64,000 bases of DNA, taken from Oreohelix idahoensis (Eukaryota; Mollusca; Gastropoda; Stylommatophora; Oreohelicidae). Both the position numbers and the translations under genes were made by a program. This document shows, piece by piece, positions 11,445 to 23,163 of the stretch. The stretch lies in NCBI GenBank assembly GCA_024509875.1, contig JAMPIV010021247.1, positions 62,001 to 126,000 of the forward strand. Reading direction: 5' to 3'. Numbering within the stretch: position 1 is the stretch's first letter; each line of letters starts with the position of its first letter. Below the pieces are notes generated by a model. The model saw nothing but the letters and a program-made list of their open reading frames with translations. It was not told the DNA's origin and searched no databases.

Positions 11445-13300
11445 TCATGGTAAATTTATCACAATTGTCACAATGGGGGTATCACGCGTATAGCACAATA
11501 CTAGTCGTATCCATTCATTTTGAATGCGTTTCAGTCGTTCACATTGTGACACTGACAGCATGAGTATTCCTAGCCCGTACTCGATTAAGGAAATCACGAG
11601 CTGATGATACAGGAGAAACAGTAGTCTCTTTTCCAAGCGCGCAGCAGCCATTGTTTTTAAGGCTGCCAGTCCTCGCTTGTACTTCTGTATGATCAGTTCG
11701 ACTTGATACTTGAACGATAGCTCACGATCAAACGTTACTCTCCCAGATACTTCAGCTTGTGTTGCCTTTCAATTGTTCTGCCCACTGAAAGTGATGTCTG
11801 GAAGGTCTGCTTTCACTATGGAGTTGTTCAAAGAGCTCCACATCACACAGGCCTTGTTGGAATTGACACTTGATCCGCTATTTTCACGCCATTTAGAAAC
11901 CGCCTGTAGTGTTTCTTATATGCCTTGGACCATTTCCTGTCTGTCTGAGCCAGTTCTGTACATGAGTATGTCATCTGCTCATGTTAATGCTCGTCCCAGT
12001 CCTGTTGGTTGAAAGGTTGCAACTTTTGCTGTGTAGAAGTTAAACAGCGCTGTTGACAGTGGAGAATCCTGGGATAGTCCCGGGCAAATGTGCATTGGTT
12101 CTGATGTCCATGTTCCCAAGTGAAATGCAACTGATCTCTCCATTAAGGCAGCTGCTATCCACCTTGTTATCCAAGGGTTTACACCACATGTCATTATGCA
12201 GTCTGTTGGGGTTGCAAAGTCCACACTGTTATAAGAATCCTCTAGGTCAATTGCGACAGCCACCGTTTCTCTTTTACCCTGGAATCCCTCGTACACATTG
12301 TACGCGAACGTTCCACCGTCACCCCATGTTGTTTTCATAGGCCTATAGCTACCCAGGGTATCAGGAAGGGTGTGCACATTTTCTAGGTGGCTCATTACTT
12401 GTCTTGCAACTATCTTTTCAAGTAATTTACCATAGACATTCTGTAGTGTGATAATTCGATAGCTGCTGAGCAGTGTGGGGTATTTGCCAGGTTTAGGAAG
12501 TGGTCGAAGGTAACTGTATAGCTATTCTTCCTGCACCTCAGCATTCTGTATGCTGGTATTGAAATTGCTCACCATATTTATAATGGCTGTGTCGTCAAGC
12601 TGTTTAATGTGATGGTATTGTACACCATCAGGACGTGGAGCAGTGTTTCTGCTGGTTTTCAATGTGTACACCAAGTCCTCTTCAGAAATGAGATCGAAGT
12701 ATATCTGGCCCCTTAGGGCATTTTCCAGAACACTGTCCTTTATTTTGAGGCGGGCACTTTTGTCACTTTTATTTGTTTGCTCCACATATGGATTGAATAA
12801 TGCTCTTCCCTTCTCTTTTTCCGTCTTCCGGGTTAATCCTGTACAGCTTTTGATGTTAAGGATGGTTTGGCTTGCACTGTTCCTATTCATTCTTCGATGT
12901 AACTACCAGAATTTTTCTAGGGTTTTTTCACATGCCCACCTGTGTCACAAAGTCCTCCCACGTTTTATCCTTTCCCTCCCTTGCCAAGCTCTTGAATCTA
13001 TTAACGGTTCTTTGCGTTTTTTTCCTTCATCTCTTCAACCTCTCCCTCACTCATCATTCTTCGTGCTTTACGCCATTCCTATGATGGTCTTTCCTTTTCT
13101 ATCCATGCGTCCTTCACTGTCTTTTTCCACCACGGTCGAGTGAAAAGTGTTCTCGCTGTCTTTTGTTTGGCATTTTGACGCAATGTGTGAAAAGGGTTGT
13201 TGCAGTCGACTCGGCCTGTAGATACTTGAAGGTCTGTTTAAGTTTCCTGTGTCTAGTGGTCCTACCCTTTGCAATGAGTATTACACACTAAGGGTCTTTT
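11445..13300 (-). pseudogene. LINE C, linker and reverse transcriptase part (I/Jockey group)
   Basis: One minus-strand frame, with a few stops, runs from about 13,274 to 11,445. It holds the post-endonuclease linker with a WW(K)K pattern (about 13,140), the SEEDLVYTLKTSRNTAP segment with the PDG motif (12.62-12.72 kb), AVAIDLEDSYNSVDF (motif A, 12.27 kb), PGLSQDSPLS (motif B, 12.09 kb), ADDILMY (motif C, 11.97 kb) and the thumb (11.45-11.65 kb). A TGA codon directly precedes the ADD motif and breaks the catalytic core. The endonuclease is not recognisable upstream of 13.3 kb. The RNase H part is displaced to 8.3-9.15 kb. An old, dead copy. Confidence 0.75.
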
Positions 13301-13990
13301 ATATTTGGACATGCGCCCTAATATAACCGACTAGGTTGAACGGGACGCGCCTCGCTAAAACGAGGCAAAAACTTTATTTAAAAAAAAAAAAAAGACACAA
13401 GGTAGGTGATCACTTTCTTGTGCACCTAATACATTCCAGCGTGCCATGGTGGTGGCAGCACTAGAGATGAATGCCAGATGTGTGACACCACTTGTATCCA
13501 CAGGATTAGTTACCAGTCAAGTAATAATAATTGAATAAAAATCACTAAGGAACAACTCTAAATTTGTCGTAACTTAATTTAACGGGCCGCGGTCTAATGC
13601 CTCGAGTCCCCAGGGGTCTCTGGAGAGACAAAGACAGAATAGGACTACTGTACCCTCAGGCATGACGTCACTCGAGGATCTAGGAATTGTCCAAGGGAGG
13701 GGCTATACATCAACATGATAAGGCTCTCCTTTCTCGCTCCTTATTTACACATTTGAGGATAATTAAAAACAAAATAACAAATTTTGAAGAAAAAAAATGT
13801 GAAAACTTGATGGTTTTATTGTACAGTAACTGAAAAATTCTCATTGTTATTTAAAACAAAATAACTATTTAAAACACAATAACATAAAAGTAAAGTACTA
13901 CTATAAAGAGAAAAAATGCAGGAAAAATTCAGACATATTTCACATCCAATAACATAATTCCCGCCGTAAGTACTTCGGTCGGTCAGTCAC
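13301..13990. other. No gene; stem-loop and A-run
   Basis: Contains a short perfect hairpin (CCTCG...CGAGG with a TAAAA-type loop at about 13,350-13,370) next to an A-run at about 13,379-13,393, and an 8-bp inverted repeat CCTCGAGT/ACTCGAGG around 13.60 and 13.67 kb. No coding similarity. Confidence 0.4.
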
Positions 13991-13997
13991 ATTTTGC

Positions 13998-14152
13998 ACA
14001 CCGTCATTTGCGCACTTTTTCTATTTTCGAGAGAGTACACTAACTTTCAACCACAGCTAAGGGGGTGCAACTGTGGTTGAAAATTAGACAATAATTGTAT
14101 TGTTTCCCCTTATATGTACTCTCGCGGAAATAAAAAAGTGTGACGGTGTTCA
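13998..14152. repeat. MITE-like double hairpin
   Basis: Two nested inverted repeats. The outer arms are at 13998-14038 and 14115-14152 (CACCGTCA...GAGAGTAC against GTACTCTCG...TGACGGTG, with a few mismatches). The inner stem pairs CTTTCAACCACAG at 14044-14056 with CTGTGGTTGAAA at 14071-14082, leaving a 14-base loop. The whole could fold into a long hairpin, as in a small non-autonomous DNA element. No obvious target duplication was found. Confidence 0.6.
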
Positions 14153-15880
14153 TTATATCAACAGACAATCAAGATACTCTTCTGTCCAGTTTCATTCGGG
14201 AAACGGATTTAACTCATCATTTTTCTTAAAAATGTAAGTTTTTTTATTGTTTCTTCAAGACACAATTTTAATTTAAAGTATTGCAAACTTATTATTGTGG
14301 ATCAAAATGATAAGATGGCTAAAAGGAAGAGACGATCGGGTCATTCACAGCGAGCAAGCGAGACAATAGAAGTATCAGCAATGTAATACGTGTGACAGAA
14401 ACAACACACTATAATAAAAAAAAACCTGCCAATTTTGGATTTTTTTCTTCTAGTTAAAGCATAATACTTGTTGATCTGAGATTGAGATTTTATACGCTTG
14501 TTGTCACAAAGTCTTCTGTTTTTTTTCGGCTCGAGTAAAGTCCCCTTGTGTAGCCTGCCAGACGCCGTCTTTTGTCTCATTGTTGTATGGCGGTTCTATT
14601 TACTGTCTAATTAGAATTACGAAGAATTACTTATTAATTGCAAACAACGTTTGTAACCATTAGGGTACTTACTATTGTGCAGTACCAGACAAGTTTTAAT
14701 TCGTCCGTCGTCAGACCTAACGATAACTTACATTTCAGTCCCAAATGGGAGGAAAAATACTGGAGCGGATGATATGAAGTAACAGTTTGCAAAGTCCCAA
14801 TGGAGAGGCGATCGCCTTGTCGCCACCACCTTGGATCCGCCAATGCGTCGTACAAAGCGACTAATGTGTGGTTGTGCATGGGGCTGGAAACGTCATCATG
14901 TAATACAATTTGTCACATAAAACATCACTGTAAGGGGACCCGTTGCAACAGGGAACCTGCCATCTCACCTCATAAAGCTGGACCTGGAATAGTGAAATCT
15001 CTAACACTTCGCTCCCCTAGATAGTATCATGCTGTGGGAATACATTTATATTTCATGCTGCGTATTTCCTTCACAATTAATACCCACATTCTCTGATTAG
15101 TGTCCCTTTGATCTTGATTGTTGTTGTTTAACTAGGGCTGCTGAGCTTCTCGCTCTTTAGCAGTCAATACCAAGTTGAAGACTCCTTGGTATTATCTACA
15201 CTGTAGATCTGGGCTTTTCCTCTTGCTTTTCTGTCATTCCGAAACGTGTTGAGTTGAAGTCATGAGCTCCAGCTTGGCTTGCGTTTAAATGATTGTCCCA
15301 TCTGGTCCCAAGCTAGGAGTAAAAATTGCGTGGCACACTATGCATTCCCCGCCATCTGAGGGGGCTCTCCAACTGTGCAGAGCTAAAATACTGTACTCTG
15401 GTTCTGGACTGTTCCAAGGAATTGCCACGTATTGTAGTAATCTCTCCAAAGACTGTAGTAGCTGCTGAGATTATTTTTTTGTTCTGACTCTCTTGGTGGT
15501 GTAATGGGTTTTGTTATAACCCAGCACTTAGGTATAGTAATACAGTTATATGGTTTCAGAGGGTTGCAGAGTTTGCTTCCCTGCACTCAGTGCACAAACA
15601 TGTATGGAGTTAGTCGGTCCTGCTGAATACCGCTTATGTTTACTGCATAGGACGATAAACTGGTATGGTAACCTGGTTGGACTGGATGATCAAACAATTG
15701 AATTCCCATTCTTGCAAGATAAATCATCTCCTAAGTCTGCATCCATTAGAAATATAATGAAGTTATGATAATTCATAACTATGAATAGCTAGGCATTAAC
15801 TATAATCTATGAAATACTCTGTCTTAACTGACGTTATAAGCATACATTGTGGATCTCACCCTCTATCTGGCTGCCTTCTT
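14153..15880. other. No recognised feature
   Basis: AT-rich sequence. ORFs of 60-80 codons on both strands have no motif I recognise and overlap each other, so I do not call genes. Confidence 0.3.
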
Positions 15881-15888
15881 GTTTACAG

Positions 15889-16180
15889 CAGTGATTTTCC
15901 TCATGTGGGCAGTGAATTTCAGAAACTGGGATGTTTGGGACCATGGTTATAAAATGTTTGATAACGACTAGTTCACATAGTGCCTGTGGAGAAGTAAAAT
16001 CATTTCGGGGTCATTGCCACCAATGGTTTGAGAACCACTTGGTTATTATTTCCTATGCTGCAGTAAAACCTTTTGAGGGTCATTGCTGCCATGGTTTGAG
16101 AACCGCTGCTTTACTTTTTTGCCACTTGAATAGTAAATCTATTTTGGGGTGGTCTTTGTCTCAAAGCCTGAGAACCACTG
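15889..16180. mobile_element. hAT-type MITE, 292 bp
   Basis: Starts CAGTGATTTTC and ends GAGAACCACTG, imperfect terminal inverted repeats of the hAT type. It is flanked by GTTTACAG (15881-15888) and GCTTACAG (16181-16188), an 8-bp target duplication with one mismatch, the length hAT transposases make. Internally it holds repeats of a GGGTCATTGC...TTTGAGAACC motif at roughly 75-base spacing, which look like duplicated terminal segments. No transposase is encoded, so it depends on an autonomous partner. Confidence 0.75.
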
Positions 16181-16587
16181 GCTTACAGTTTGTTATTTAA
16201 TAAGTACATTCATAAAAACGGCAACATAATTTGTATACACTCTTATAGTTTCTGTCAGAAATATAACATAAAAACTGATAGTAAAATAGGTCTTTAATCA
16301 TTGGACATGGCATCTGCATAGCAGTGCACGCAACGGATGTTTCATAGAGGCAAACACTCCTTGTTCTATATGAGACAAAATTATAAGACATATGAGTGAG
16401 AACTCACTTATCAAGTTTATGAAGTCTTTGACAATGAACCATGGAACATTATAAGAAATATAAAGTAGAAACATACTGAAATAACAGGCTGTGGATAAAC
16501 AAACATTCTATTCATGTTATAGTATGAACAAAATTAGAGGTTTCATACCTCGCTTAGACGATTCAGTAGGGCTTTTGCAAAGATACA

Positions 16588-16607
16588 CCCCCCCCCCCCC
16601 CCCCCCC
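16588..16607. repeat. Poly-C tract
   Basis: An unbroken run of about 20 C residues, flanked by ordinary AT-rich sequence. Confidence 0.95.
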
Positions 16608-16888
16608 TTTCTGGCTTGGGGACCATTAGCTATTTAAAGAGATAATGCCTTAAAATTTTCCTCTTGGAATTATTTTCTGCTTGCCTCCAGGGGCCTGTTG
16701 GTGGCCTCATAGTTCCACACAAACGCACACACACACACAGTTTTGCGTAGTTTCTTGGTTAACCATAAAATTCCTTCCTCAAACAAAGTAACAGGTGGCA
16801 TTTCTCTCTTCCCCCCTCCCCCCACACCCGTTTCGGAGATCAGCTTTGATGTACTTTCTTTGACTTACGAACGTCCAGGCCAACGATC

Positions 16889-17377
16889 TTAACAACAGCT
16901 GCCTTCTCTACAGCGAAGGTTGGCTGTAATGGATCTCCAACGTCTTCTGTCTCTTGTCTTGGTGGTGCACTCTGACAGACTCTTTCCTGTCCATCTCTTG
17001 ATGTTATCTTCCCACTTATAGCGCTGTCTTCCCCTTGTACATTTGCCTTCAACTCTCCCTTCTATTATGGTCTTCTGCAAGGTGTTATGCCTTTTTATGT
17101 GGCCAAAGTATTTTAGCTGCCGAACTTTGATCTCCCTCATTAGTTCTCTTTTCATACCTAGATTTTGAAGGACCTCCTTATTTGTTTTCTTCTCTGTCCA
17201 TGAGATGCGCCCCATTCTTTTATATATCCACATTTCAAGAGTCTCAATTCGTTCTTCCAATTGCTTATTCATTGTCCACGTGTCTACACCATACAGTAGT
17301 GCAGAAAATATATAACATTTTATGATTCTCAGATTTAATTTGTGAGTTAACTGTTTAGGTGTCAGTATATGTTTCAT
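16889..17377 (-). pseudogene. LINE A copy 2, C-terminal ORF part
   Basis: The minus frame starts at the E1 junction and matches LINE A copy 1 (1444-1929) residue for residue with scattered changes: KHILTPKQLTHKLNLRIIK, the WTMNKQLEERIETLE helix and the GRQRYKWEDNIKRWTG basic tail. It ends at a TAA just below 16,892, slightly further than copy 1. There is no start codon of its own; the Met at 17377 is internal to the LINE protein. Its function would be nucleic-acid binding at the C terminus of the RTE-like protein. It is cut off from its RT domain by 9.2 kb of E1. Confidence 0.8.
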
Positions 17378-17380
17378 GTT

Positions 17381-19997
17381 TGTCGTAGATTTCCGATAGG
17401 AGAATTAAGACTAGGTTTGGTCCCTTCTGAATAGGTTCGAATAGGTGATAGACTCAGTGAGAGTTAGTGAAAGGTAATAGAATTTCCACACACGTGAGAT
17501 GATAGATTTGATATAGTGGCTGTCTCTGAAAGCGAAAAGAATTCTTCTCTCTCTCACCTATCTTCTACAACAGTTGTTACAGCGTCAGACAGACTACACC
17601 AATATACATATTACGTATATTTCTATCACTCACAGGCACGCACATACACGTGACGACAGGTAAACACACAGACGTGGGAAAACTATAACAATGATATATA
17701 TATTCTAGAACGAGCTGACCAAACACGATTGTTTAGTTCAAGAGCGATTTTAATATCAGGAAAAATCGGCTCACAACATCAAAGAAAGTGCATCAAGGAA
17801 AATACATATACACATAGTCATAAAAAATCAAGGAAATGTTGCAAGGATGATAGCCCCGTTATAGTGTTAACTCTAGGTTTAGCCCGGCCCCGTTAAGAGA
17901 ACAGATGATGGCGCCAGAGTCACAGATACATAGGGTTTGAGTCTAAGAGTTTTTCTTTGTTTTATCTCGTAATTATATGCACAGAGTTTGAAAAAAATCT
18001 GATTTAACCTAAGACAAAAAACACAAGAACTCTAGCCTTAGCAACAAATTATGCAGATTGAAAAAAAAAAATTAGGACAGCGACAGGGTGTCAAAGATAT
18101 AATAGTGAAAATATCACTCAGACCAGTGTACACTCATTCATTCCGCCATGGCTTCTCATTCAGGTACTCACGACTTTGCTTGCTGCCTCTTGGAACACAT
18201 TGATTTTAGATTTTCACACAGACTCAAAAAAAATGCAGTCTTCTGCCAAGAAGTCCCCAGTTCCAAAAGACGTATTTAACTTGGAGTCTCCGTGAACGAC
18301 TACTTGGGTATGCAAATTTGTTCAAATGTCTGATTAAGTCACCTAACAATTATTCCAGGCGCGGGAGTTAGCAGAGCACAGTGTCAATAGCGTAGGTTTC
18401 TAAAAAATGATGAATGTCAGGTCGGTGCCTTCCCTCAGTATAGGATTCACTTTAGTCACACCACAGATTTGTCCACAAGATATAATCTAGTCGGGAAATG
18501 ATTGTTAATATTCACGCCACAAGGCAGCAAATTATATAGAGTTTCTAGAAGAAATTAAGTGCTGGCTCCAAGGTCCAGTATTTATCATTACAGTCTTTGA
18601 AAACCCGTTATAGGGATATTAGTATTTCTGTCTAACTTGCACCGTCAGATCAGTGTTACTTGAGAAAACCCACGTGGTTCAAAATAAGGACTGTCTATTT
18701 CTTCACAAGTATGGAAACTACTACTAGGTGCTGGTAAAGTTAGGGTCACCCCAAAACTTTCACTGTGTGGAGGAAAAATAACACATATAATATAATAAAC
18801 AGAATCTGTACTGGTTAAAACTTACATTTAAACTTGCAAGCAGAGAGCTTTGCTTATCATTTAAACTTCCCGTGACGTAAGTTATATTTAAAAATCAGCA
18901 TTCCTCATAAATTAGGAACACGCGCGTATCCGTCATCATTCCTGAGGCTGGATTCTAGAGTTTATACGTTAGTTTAGAAAAATACACTCGACTGAGTATT
19001 AGCAGTTAAATTAAATTCATAAATAGCTACAATTGCCGTTATAAGCTAGAAATTAAATTTTTAGTCTGCTTTCCACTGAATGCTTCCCTAGAAAATAATA
19101 GCCTACCACTTTATTTCTCTTCTGCGCTAAAGAAATAGATTAAAATGAATTAAGCGATTTAACACTTTAACACTCACAAAATCTATATATCTATCATATT
19201 AATTACCTCAACCACAGAATTACAGGTAGTCGCACAACTTAAGAATAAAATTGCTGAAAATATTTCTGGAAGTCTAGAAGTTCGACAAATTGCCGAAACA
19301 AACTGAGATCTTCGCTAACAGCTATTCTGTTTTTTCGAGCGACCTATCTACTGTGGAGTCTATGAGCGAGAATGAAATTAAAGTTTCAAACTTGGCCAAT
19401 ATCTTAAAATCAGACAAAGGGCCCAAACTATTTCGCCACGCGAAATTATCTCCCCTACTCCCAACATTTACGTCCGCTTAACGCGTGTCGTAACTGTCAC
19501 CTACTGACCACGATGTACGCGTGTCAGTTTCAAATCCCAGACAGCCTGACTCCATTTCAGGGCAGTTTTCACACTACAGCTGACCATGGCCCAAGTGAGC
19601 GCCGTGTCAGTTTGGGATTTTCCAGACAAATGTCTGGATACTGACCGGTGCAGATGTAAAGTATCACACCTCACCGGGACTAATGCCGAGAAGAAGCTCG
19701 CGCGCTCGGTGAGAATGTAGACGATTTGCTACGTCCTGTGTTCAGCGAACCGACTTATCACGCCTTCTGACGCCCTGCAGCCCTGACATCTACGTAATAT
19801 CGTCCTAGCGCGATTCTCAGTTTAAGAGAAAGGAAAACAGGTAAAGTTTGCGAATTATATGAAAATAATATACGCAAAACGAATGGATGAAAAATACACA
19901 GGAAAAAAAAAATTACAGAGATAATAAAAGAGAGAATTTATGTGAAAGAATAGGAAGAAGATGTAGGAAATTAAATGACTATAAACCCTACGTGACA
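17381..19997 (-). repeat. E1 3' LTR (complete, 2617 bp)
   Basis: The complete copy, TGTCGTAG...GTGACA on the plus strand. The first ~400 bases are homologous to the inverted LTR at 57835 and, in reverse complement, to the 3' end of the E3 LTR at 49.6-50.04 kb. No LTR-encoded protein is evident. Confidence 0.9.
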
Positions 19998-20124
19998 GAG
20001 CCTCCCCCCTTTAAGATATGGAAGCACTCCATGTCTACGTTATGGAGTTTAATTTCCTATAACCGTAGCTTCGGGGTGTCTGTCTTCTTCCCTCTCCTCT
20101 TCCCCCTCCATCTCTGTCCAATTC

Positions 20125-23100
20125 CTACTCAAGTCCACTCCTCAAAGTTTCCTTCCCCTGGAATGTCTCATATGCGCGCTTGAAAGAGCGTCGCCGCTTC
20201 TGACATTTTTGAAAGATTTCCTGTGATAGCGGTGGAATATCCCTGCCACTATCATCATCTTCGTCAGTTTTGGCGATCGTCAGGAGATGGTCGGAGGTTG
20301 GCACTGGTTTTTCCAAGTATCTCTTTAAGAGATTTAAATGGAAAACCTTCTCCTTTCCTTCAATAGAGATCTGGTAGTTAGCCTTAGAAATCTTTTTCAG
20401 GACGGTAAACGGCCCTTGCCATCCGATCTTCAGTTGGTTGTTCTCGGTAGGGAGCAACACCAAAACTTTCTCTCCTGCTTCCAGTTCTCTCTCTTCCGCG
20501 ACTTTCCTGTATCGGTTAGCGTGCTTTGTGCGAGCTCGCTTAAAGTTAGTCGTTGCTAGGTCCCACCCTAGTTTCAACCTTTCCTTTAAAACCGACACAT
20601 ATTTACTTGCTGAGACGACTGTCTCATCCGCCTTCTCGTCTGTCAGAGACTGAAGTAAGGCTTCAAGCGGGCCCTTAATGGGTCTGCCAAATAAGAGTGT
20701 AGCTGGCGGAAATCCTGTGGAAGTATGAGGAGATTCTCTGTAGCCAAATAATGCTGCAGGAATACAGAGATCCCAATCTTCAGGTTTCACTTGTGCCAGC
20801 TTACTTAGCATCATGGTGAGGTTTCCATTAGCACGTTCCACGAGCCCATTTCCGGCCGGAGTATATGGCTTAGTGTGGATGTGCTGGGTCCTCAAGATCT
20901 TAACGATCTCATCCATCAACAGGTTTCGGTATGGAGATCCATTATCCGTCAACACTTGCTGAGGGAATCCCAACCGAGTGAAAATCTGCACGAGGGCTTC
21001 TGCGACATGCTTGGCATCTGCGCATGTTAGCGGGATAGCTTCTGCCCATAAAGTGCATGTATCGACTAAGGTCAGGATGAACCTGTTCCTTCTTTTAGTC
21101 CTTTCGAAAGGCCCTAAAATGTCGATCACAACCCGTTCGAATGGTGTTCCCATTATTGGCATTTCACCCATGTGGACTGGGGGTGCCCGTTGCTTGGGTG
21201 GCACACGTTGGCACTGGGCACAGGATTTGACATATCTGATAATATCAGTATTCACTCCTGGCCACCAATAATGAGTGGTTATACGTTGGTTTGTGGCGTT
21301 CTGTCCCATATGTCCGCTAAAGGGAAGAGAGTGCCCCATTTCTAGGATTTGGCTTCTGTACTGTTTCGGTACTAGGAGCTGGTTGTAACCTTGGTCAGGC
21401 TTGCCCGTTCTCCGATAAAGTACGCCATCCTCAGAAAAAATGTCCCCGTGCTGTTTGGGTTCCTTAGCCATGGGCAGTTTCCTAAAGCAGGGTGCCAAAG
21501 TAGGGTCCTTGTATTGCGCTTCTTTAAGTTCCATAGGTAACAAATTTGGCGCAGGCTCCCGTTCCTTCTTGGTTTGCCCTCTTGTAGTTACTGCTGCCAC
21601 AATCGGCTCTTCCGGTTTCCCAATACACACGTATCTCCCGCCAAGTATGACTGGGTAGATGGGATCATCCATAACAGCCGCTTTGATCACACCTCTGACA
21701 AAGTCAGAGTGTATCTCCACCAATGCGATGGGAAGCGCTGTAGGTGCATCACTCTTACGAACTCCACAAAGTTTGACGGTCTCTCCTGTCTCTTGACCGG
21801 GTTTAACCAGGTTTCTGGCAACAATGCAATCGTAAGAAAGCCCCGTGTCAAATAAGCAAGAAGTTTGAGAACCGTTCAAAGTAACAGTACCTCGCGTTGA
21901 GGGTCTATCCCCAACAGGTTGGGAATCACTGTCAATAATTCCGCCTTGCGAGACTGTCAATAAGCATCCGATGCGTTTCGGCTCGGTGTGCTCGGTCTGA
22001 TCATATGTCCCGTGCTCGGGGGTTCTCCCTTTGCCACCTTGTCCTTTCTGGCTACGCTGCCATGTAGGGCGGTCGGGTTGATCAGACTGTTTGGGGTGGT
22101 TGGGGTACTTGTTCTTGTAGAACTTGGATTTTTCAGGAGGGGGGTTTTGAGGTCCAGTTTCTCTGTGGTTGTTTTGGTTAGAAGCCTGAGAAGATTGCTC
22201 TAGGTTATGTTTTCGAAAATGCTCCTCTGTCGGTTTCCGCTTTGTGGCCGGTAGTTCAGCCAGCGCATTGTGATAACGCTCAGACTTTTCCAAAATGTCT
22301 TCAAGTTTTTCTGCCCCCTGCTCAGCGAGAAATCTCCGGGTATCAGCAGACAAAGTGTTCTTTATTTGTTCAGTTAGAACAAGTTCCTCAAGACCTTCAT
22401 AGGTAGAGGGGAGCTGCGAGAGCTCTAAGCACTTTGTCAGATATCCCTTCAAACGAGACGAGAACTGGTGAAAAGTTTCAGAATTCTCTTTCCGGCTGTT
22501 GCGAAACAGTTGCAAAAACTTGCGAGCGTTCATTTCAAAGCGCTCCAGTAACGCTTTCTTCAACACATCGTAGTCGTCTTGTTGGCTACTTTCCAGCTTA
22601 GAATAAACATCATAAGCAGAACCTTTTAGGGCCTGGGAAAGTTTCATATTCCAACGCGACCTCTCTAACCCGTACAGAGTTGCAATTTTCTCAAATTTTT
22701 CTAACCATGTGTCAATCTTCTCATTTGGACAAGGGAAAGACTCAAGAGTGAAAGACATAGCGTTGAGTTGAAGAGATTGAGTGTTAGAAGGATCAGTTAG
22801 GGAGGAATGAGGAGAAGATTCTCCATTGCTGGAGGTAGAGGCAGCACCACGACTTTGGAATTCTAGAGTTTTAAGAGCCAACTCATGCTGTCGTCGTTGC
22901 TCATTTTCTCTTTCCTCATGCTGTCTCTCCTCCCTCTCCTTCTCATGCTGTCTCTCCTTCTCTTTTTCCTCATGCTGCATCCTGCGAATTTCCATTTCCT
23001 CATCCATCTTCTTCTGCTGTAAAGCTTCGGCTGCTTCTTCTTTCCTCTCCGCGTCATATCTCTCAAGTTCGTCTCTGACAAAAGCTTTCGCTTCCTCTCC

Positions 23101-23163
23101 TTCCAGTCCCTCCTCTCTCGCTTCGTCCCTGAGAAGTTGTCTAAGCTTTGCCCTCTCGGCCAT
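20125..23163 (-). CDS. E1 Gag-protease-integrase polyprotein, no reverse transcriptase
   Basis: A single uninterrupted 1012-codon ORF. Residues 1-100 are a Glu/Lys/Arg-rich coiled coil and about 135-300 the capsid-like Gag core (ESFPCPNEKIDTWLEKFEK). No zinc knuckle is present. The aspartic protease has LFDTG near 438. The integrase zinc-binding HHCC is near 610-660 (CAQCQ), the core has Asp near 674 (VVIDILGPF), Asp near 738 (LTDNG) and Glu 36 residues later (NGLVE), a DD35E triad, and a GPF module lies near 914. The related E3 then encodes about 1.3 kb of reverse transcriptase and RNase H. Here that is missing: the frame passes from the integrase tail through a short junction (about 20,165-20,215) to the remnant of the RNase H end and stops. 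All catalytic residues of protease and integrase are kept. The product could package and integrate DNA only if RT is supplied in trans. Confidence 0.85.
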   Translation of the reverse strand: MAERAKLRQLLRDEAREEGLEGEEAKAFVRDELERYDAERKEEAAEALQQKKMDEEMEIRRMQHEEKEKERQHEKEREERQHEERENEQRRQHELALKTLEFQSRGAASTSSNGESSPHSSLTDPSNTQSLQLNAMSFTLESFPCPNEKIDTWLEKFEKIATLYGLERSRWNMKLSQALKGSAYDVYSKLESSQQDDYDVLKKALLERFEMNARKFLQLFRNSRKENSETFHQFSSRLKGYLTKCLELSQLPSTYEGLEELVLTEQIKNTLSADTRRFLAEQGAEKLEDILEKSERYHNALAELPATKRKPTEEHFRKHNLEQSSQASNQNNHRETGPQNPPPEKSKFYKNKYPNHPKQSDQPDRPTWQRSQKGQGGKGRTPEHGTYDQTEHTEPKRIGCLLTVSQGGIIDSDSQPVGDRPSTRGTVTLNGSQTSCLFDTGLSYDCIVARNLVKPGQETGETVKLCGVRKSDAPTALPIALVEIHSDFVRGVIKAAVMDDPIYPVILGGRYVCIGKPEEPIVAAVTTRGQTKKEREPAPNLLPMELKEAQYKDPTLAPCFRKLPMAKEPKQHGDIFSEDGVLYRRTGKPDQGYNQLLVPKQYRSQILEMGHSLPFSGHMGQNATNQRITTHYWWPGVNTDIIRYVKSCAQCQRVPPKQRAPPVHMGEMPIMGTPFERVVIDILGPFERTKRRNRFILTLVDTCTLWAEAIPLTCADAKHVAEALVQIFTRLGFPQQVLTDNGSPYRNLLMDEIVKILRTQHIHTKPYTPAGNGLVERANGNLTMMLSKLAQVKPEDWDLCIPAALFGYRESPHTSTGFPPATLLFGRPIKGPLEALLQSLTDEKADETVVSASKYVSVLKERLKLGWDLATTNFKRARTKHANRYRKVAEERELEAGEKVLVLLPTENNQLKIGWQGPFTVLKKISKANYQISIEGKEKVFHLNLLKRYLEKPVPTSDHLLTIAKTDEDDDSGRDIPPLSQEIFQKCQKRRRSFKRAYETFQGKETLRSGLE

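Noticed and set aside
13599..13677. 8-bp inverted repeat CCTCGAGT/ACTCGAGG
   Set aside because: Too short and without flanking duplication; expected by chance at this scale.
14634..14879. 81-codon minus ORF
   Set aside because: No motif, and overlaps an opposite-strand ORF of similar length; no splice or promoter support.
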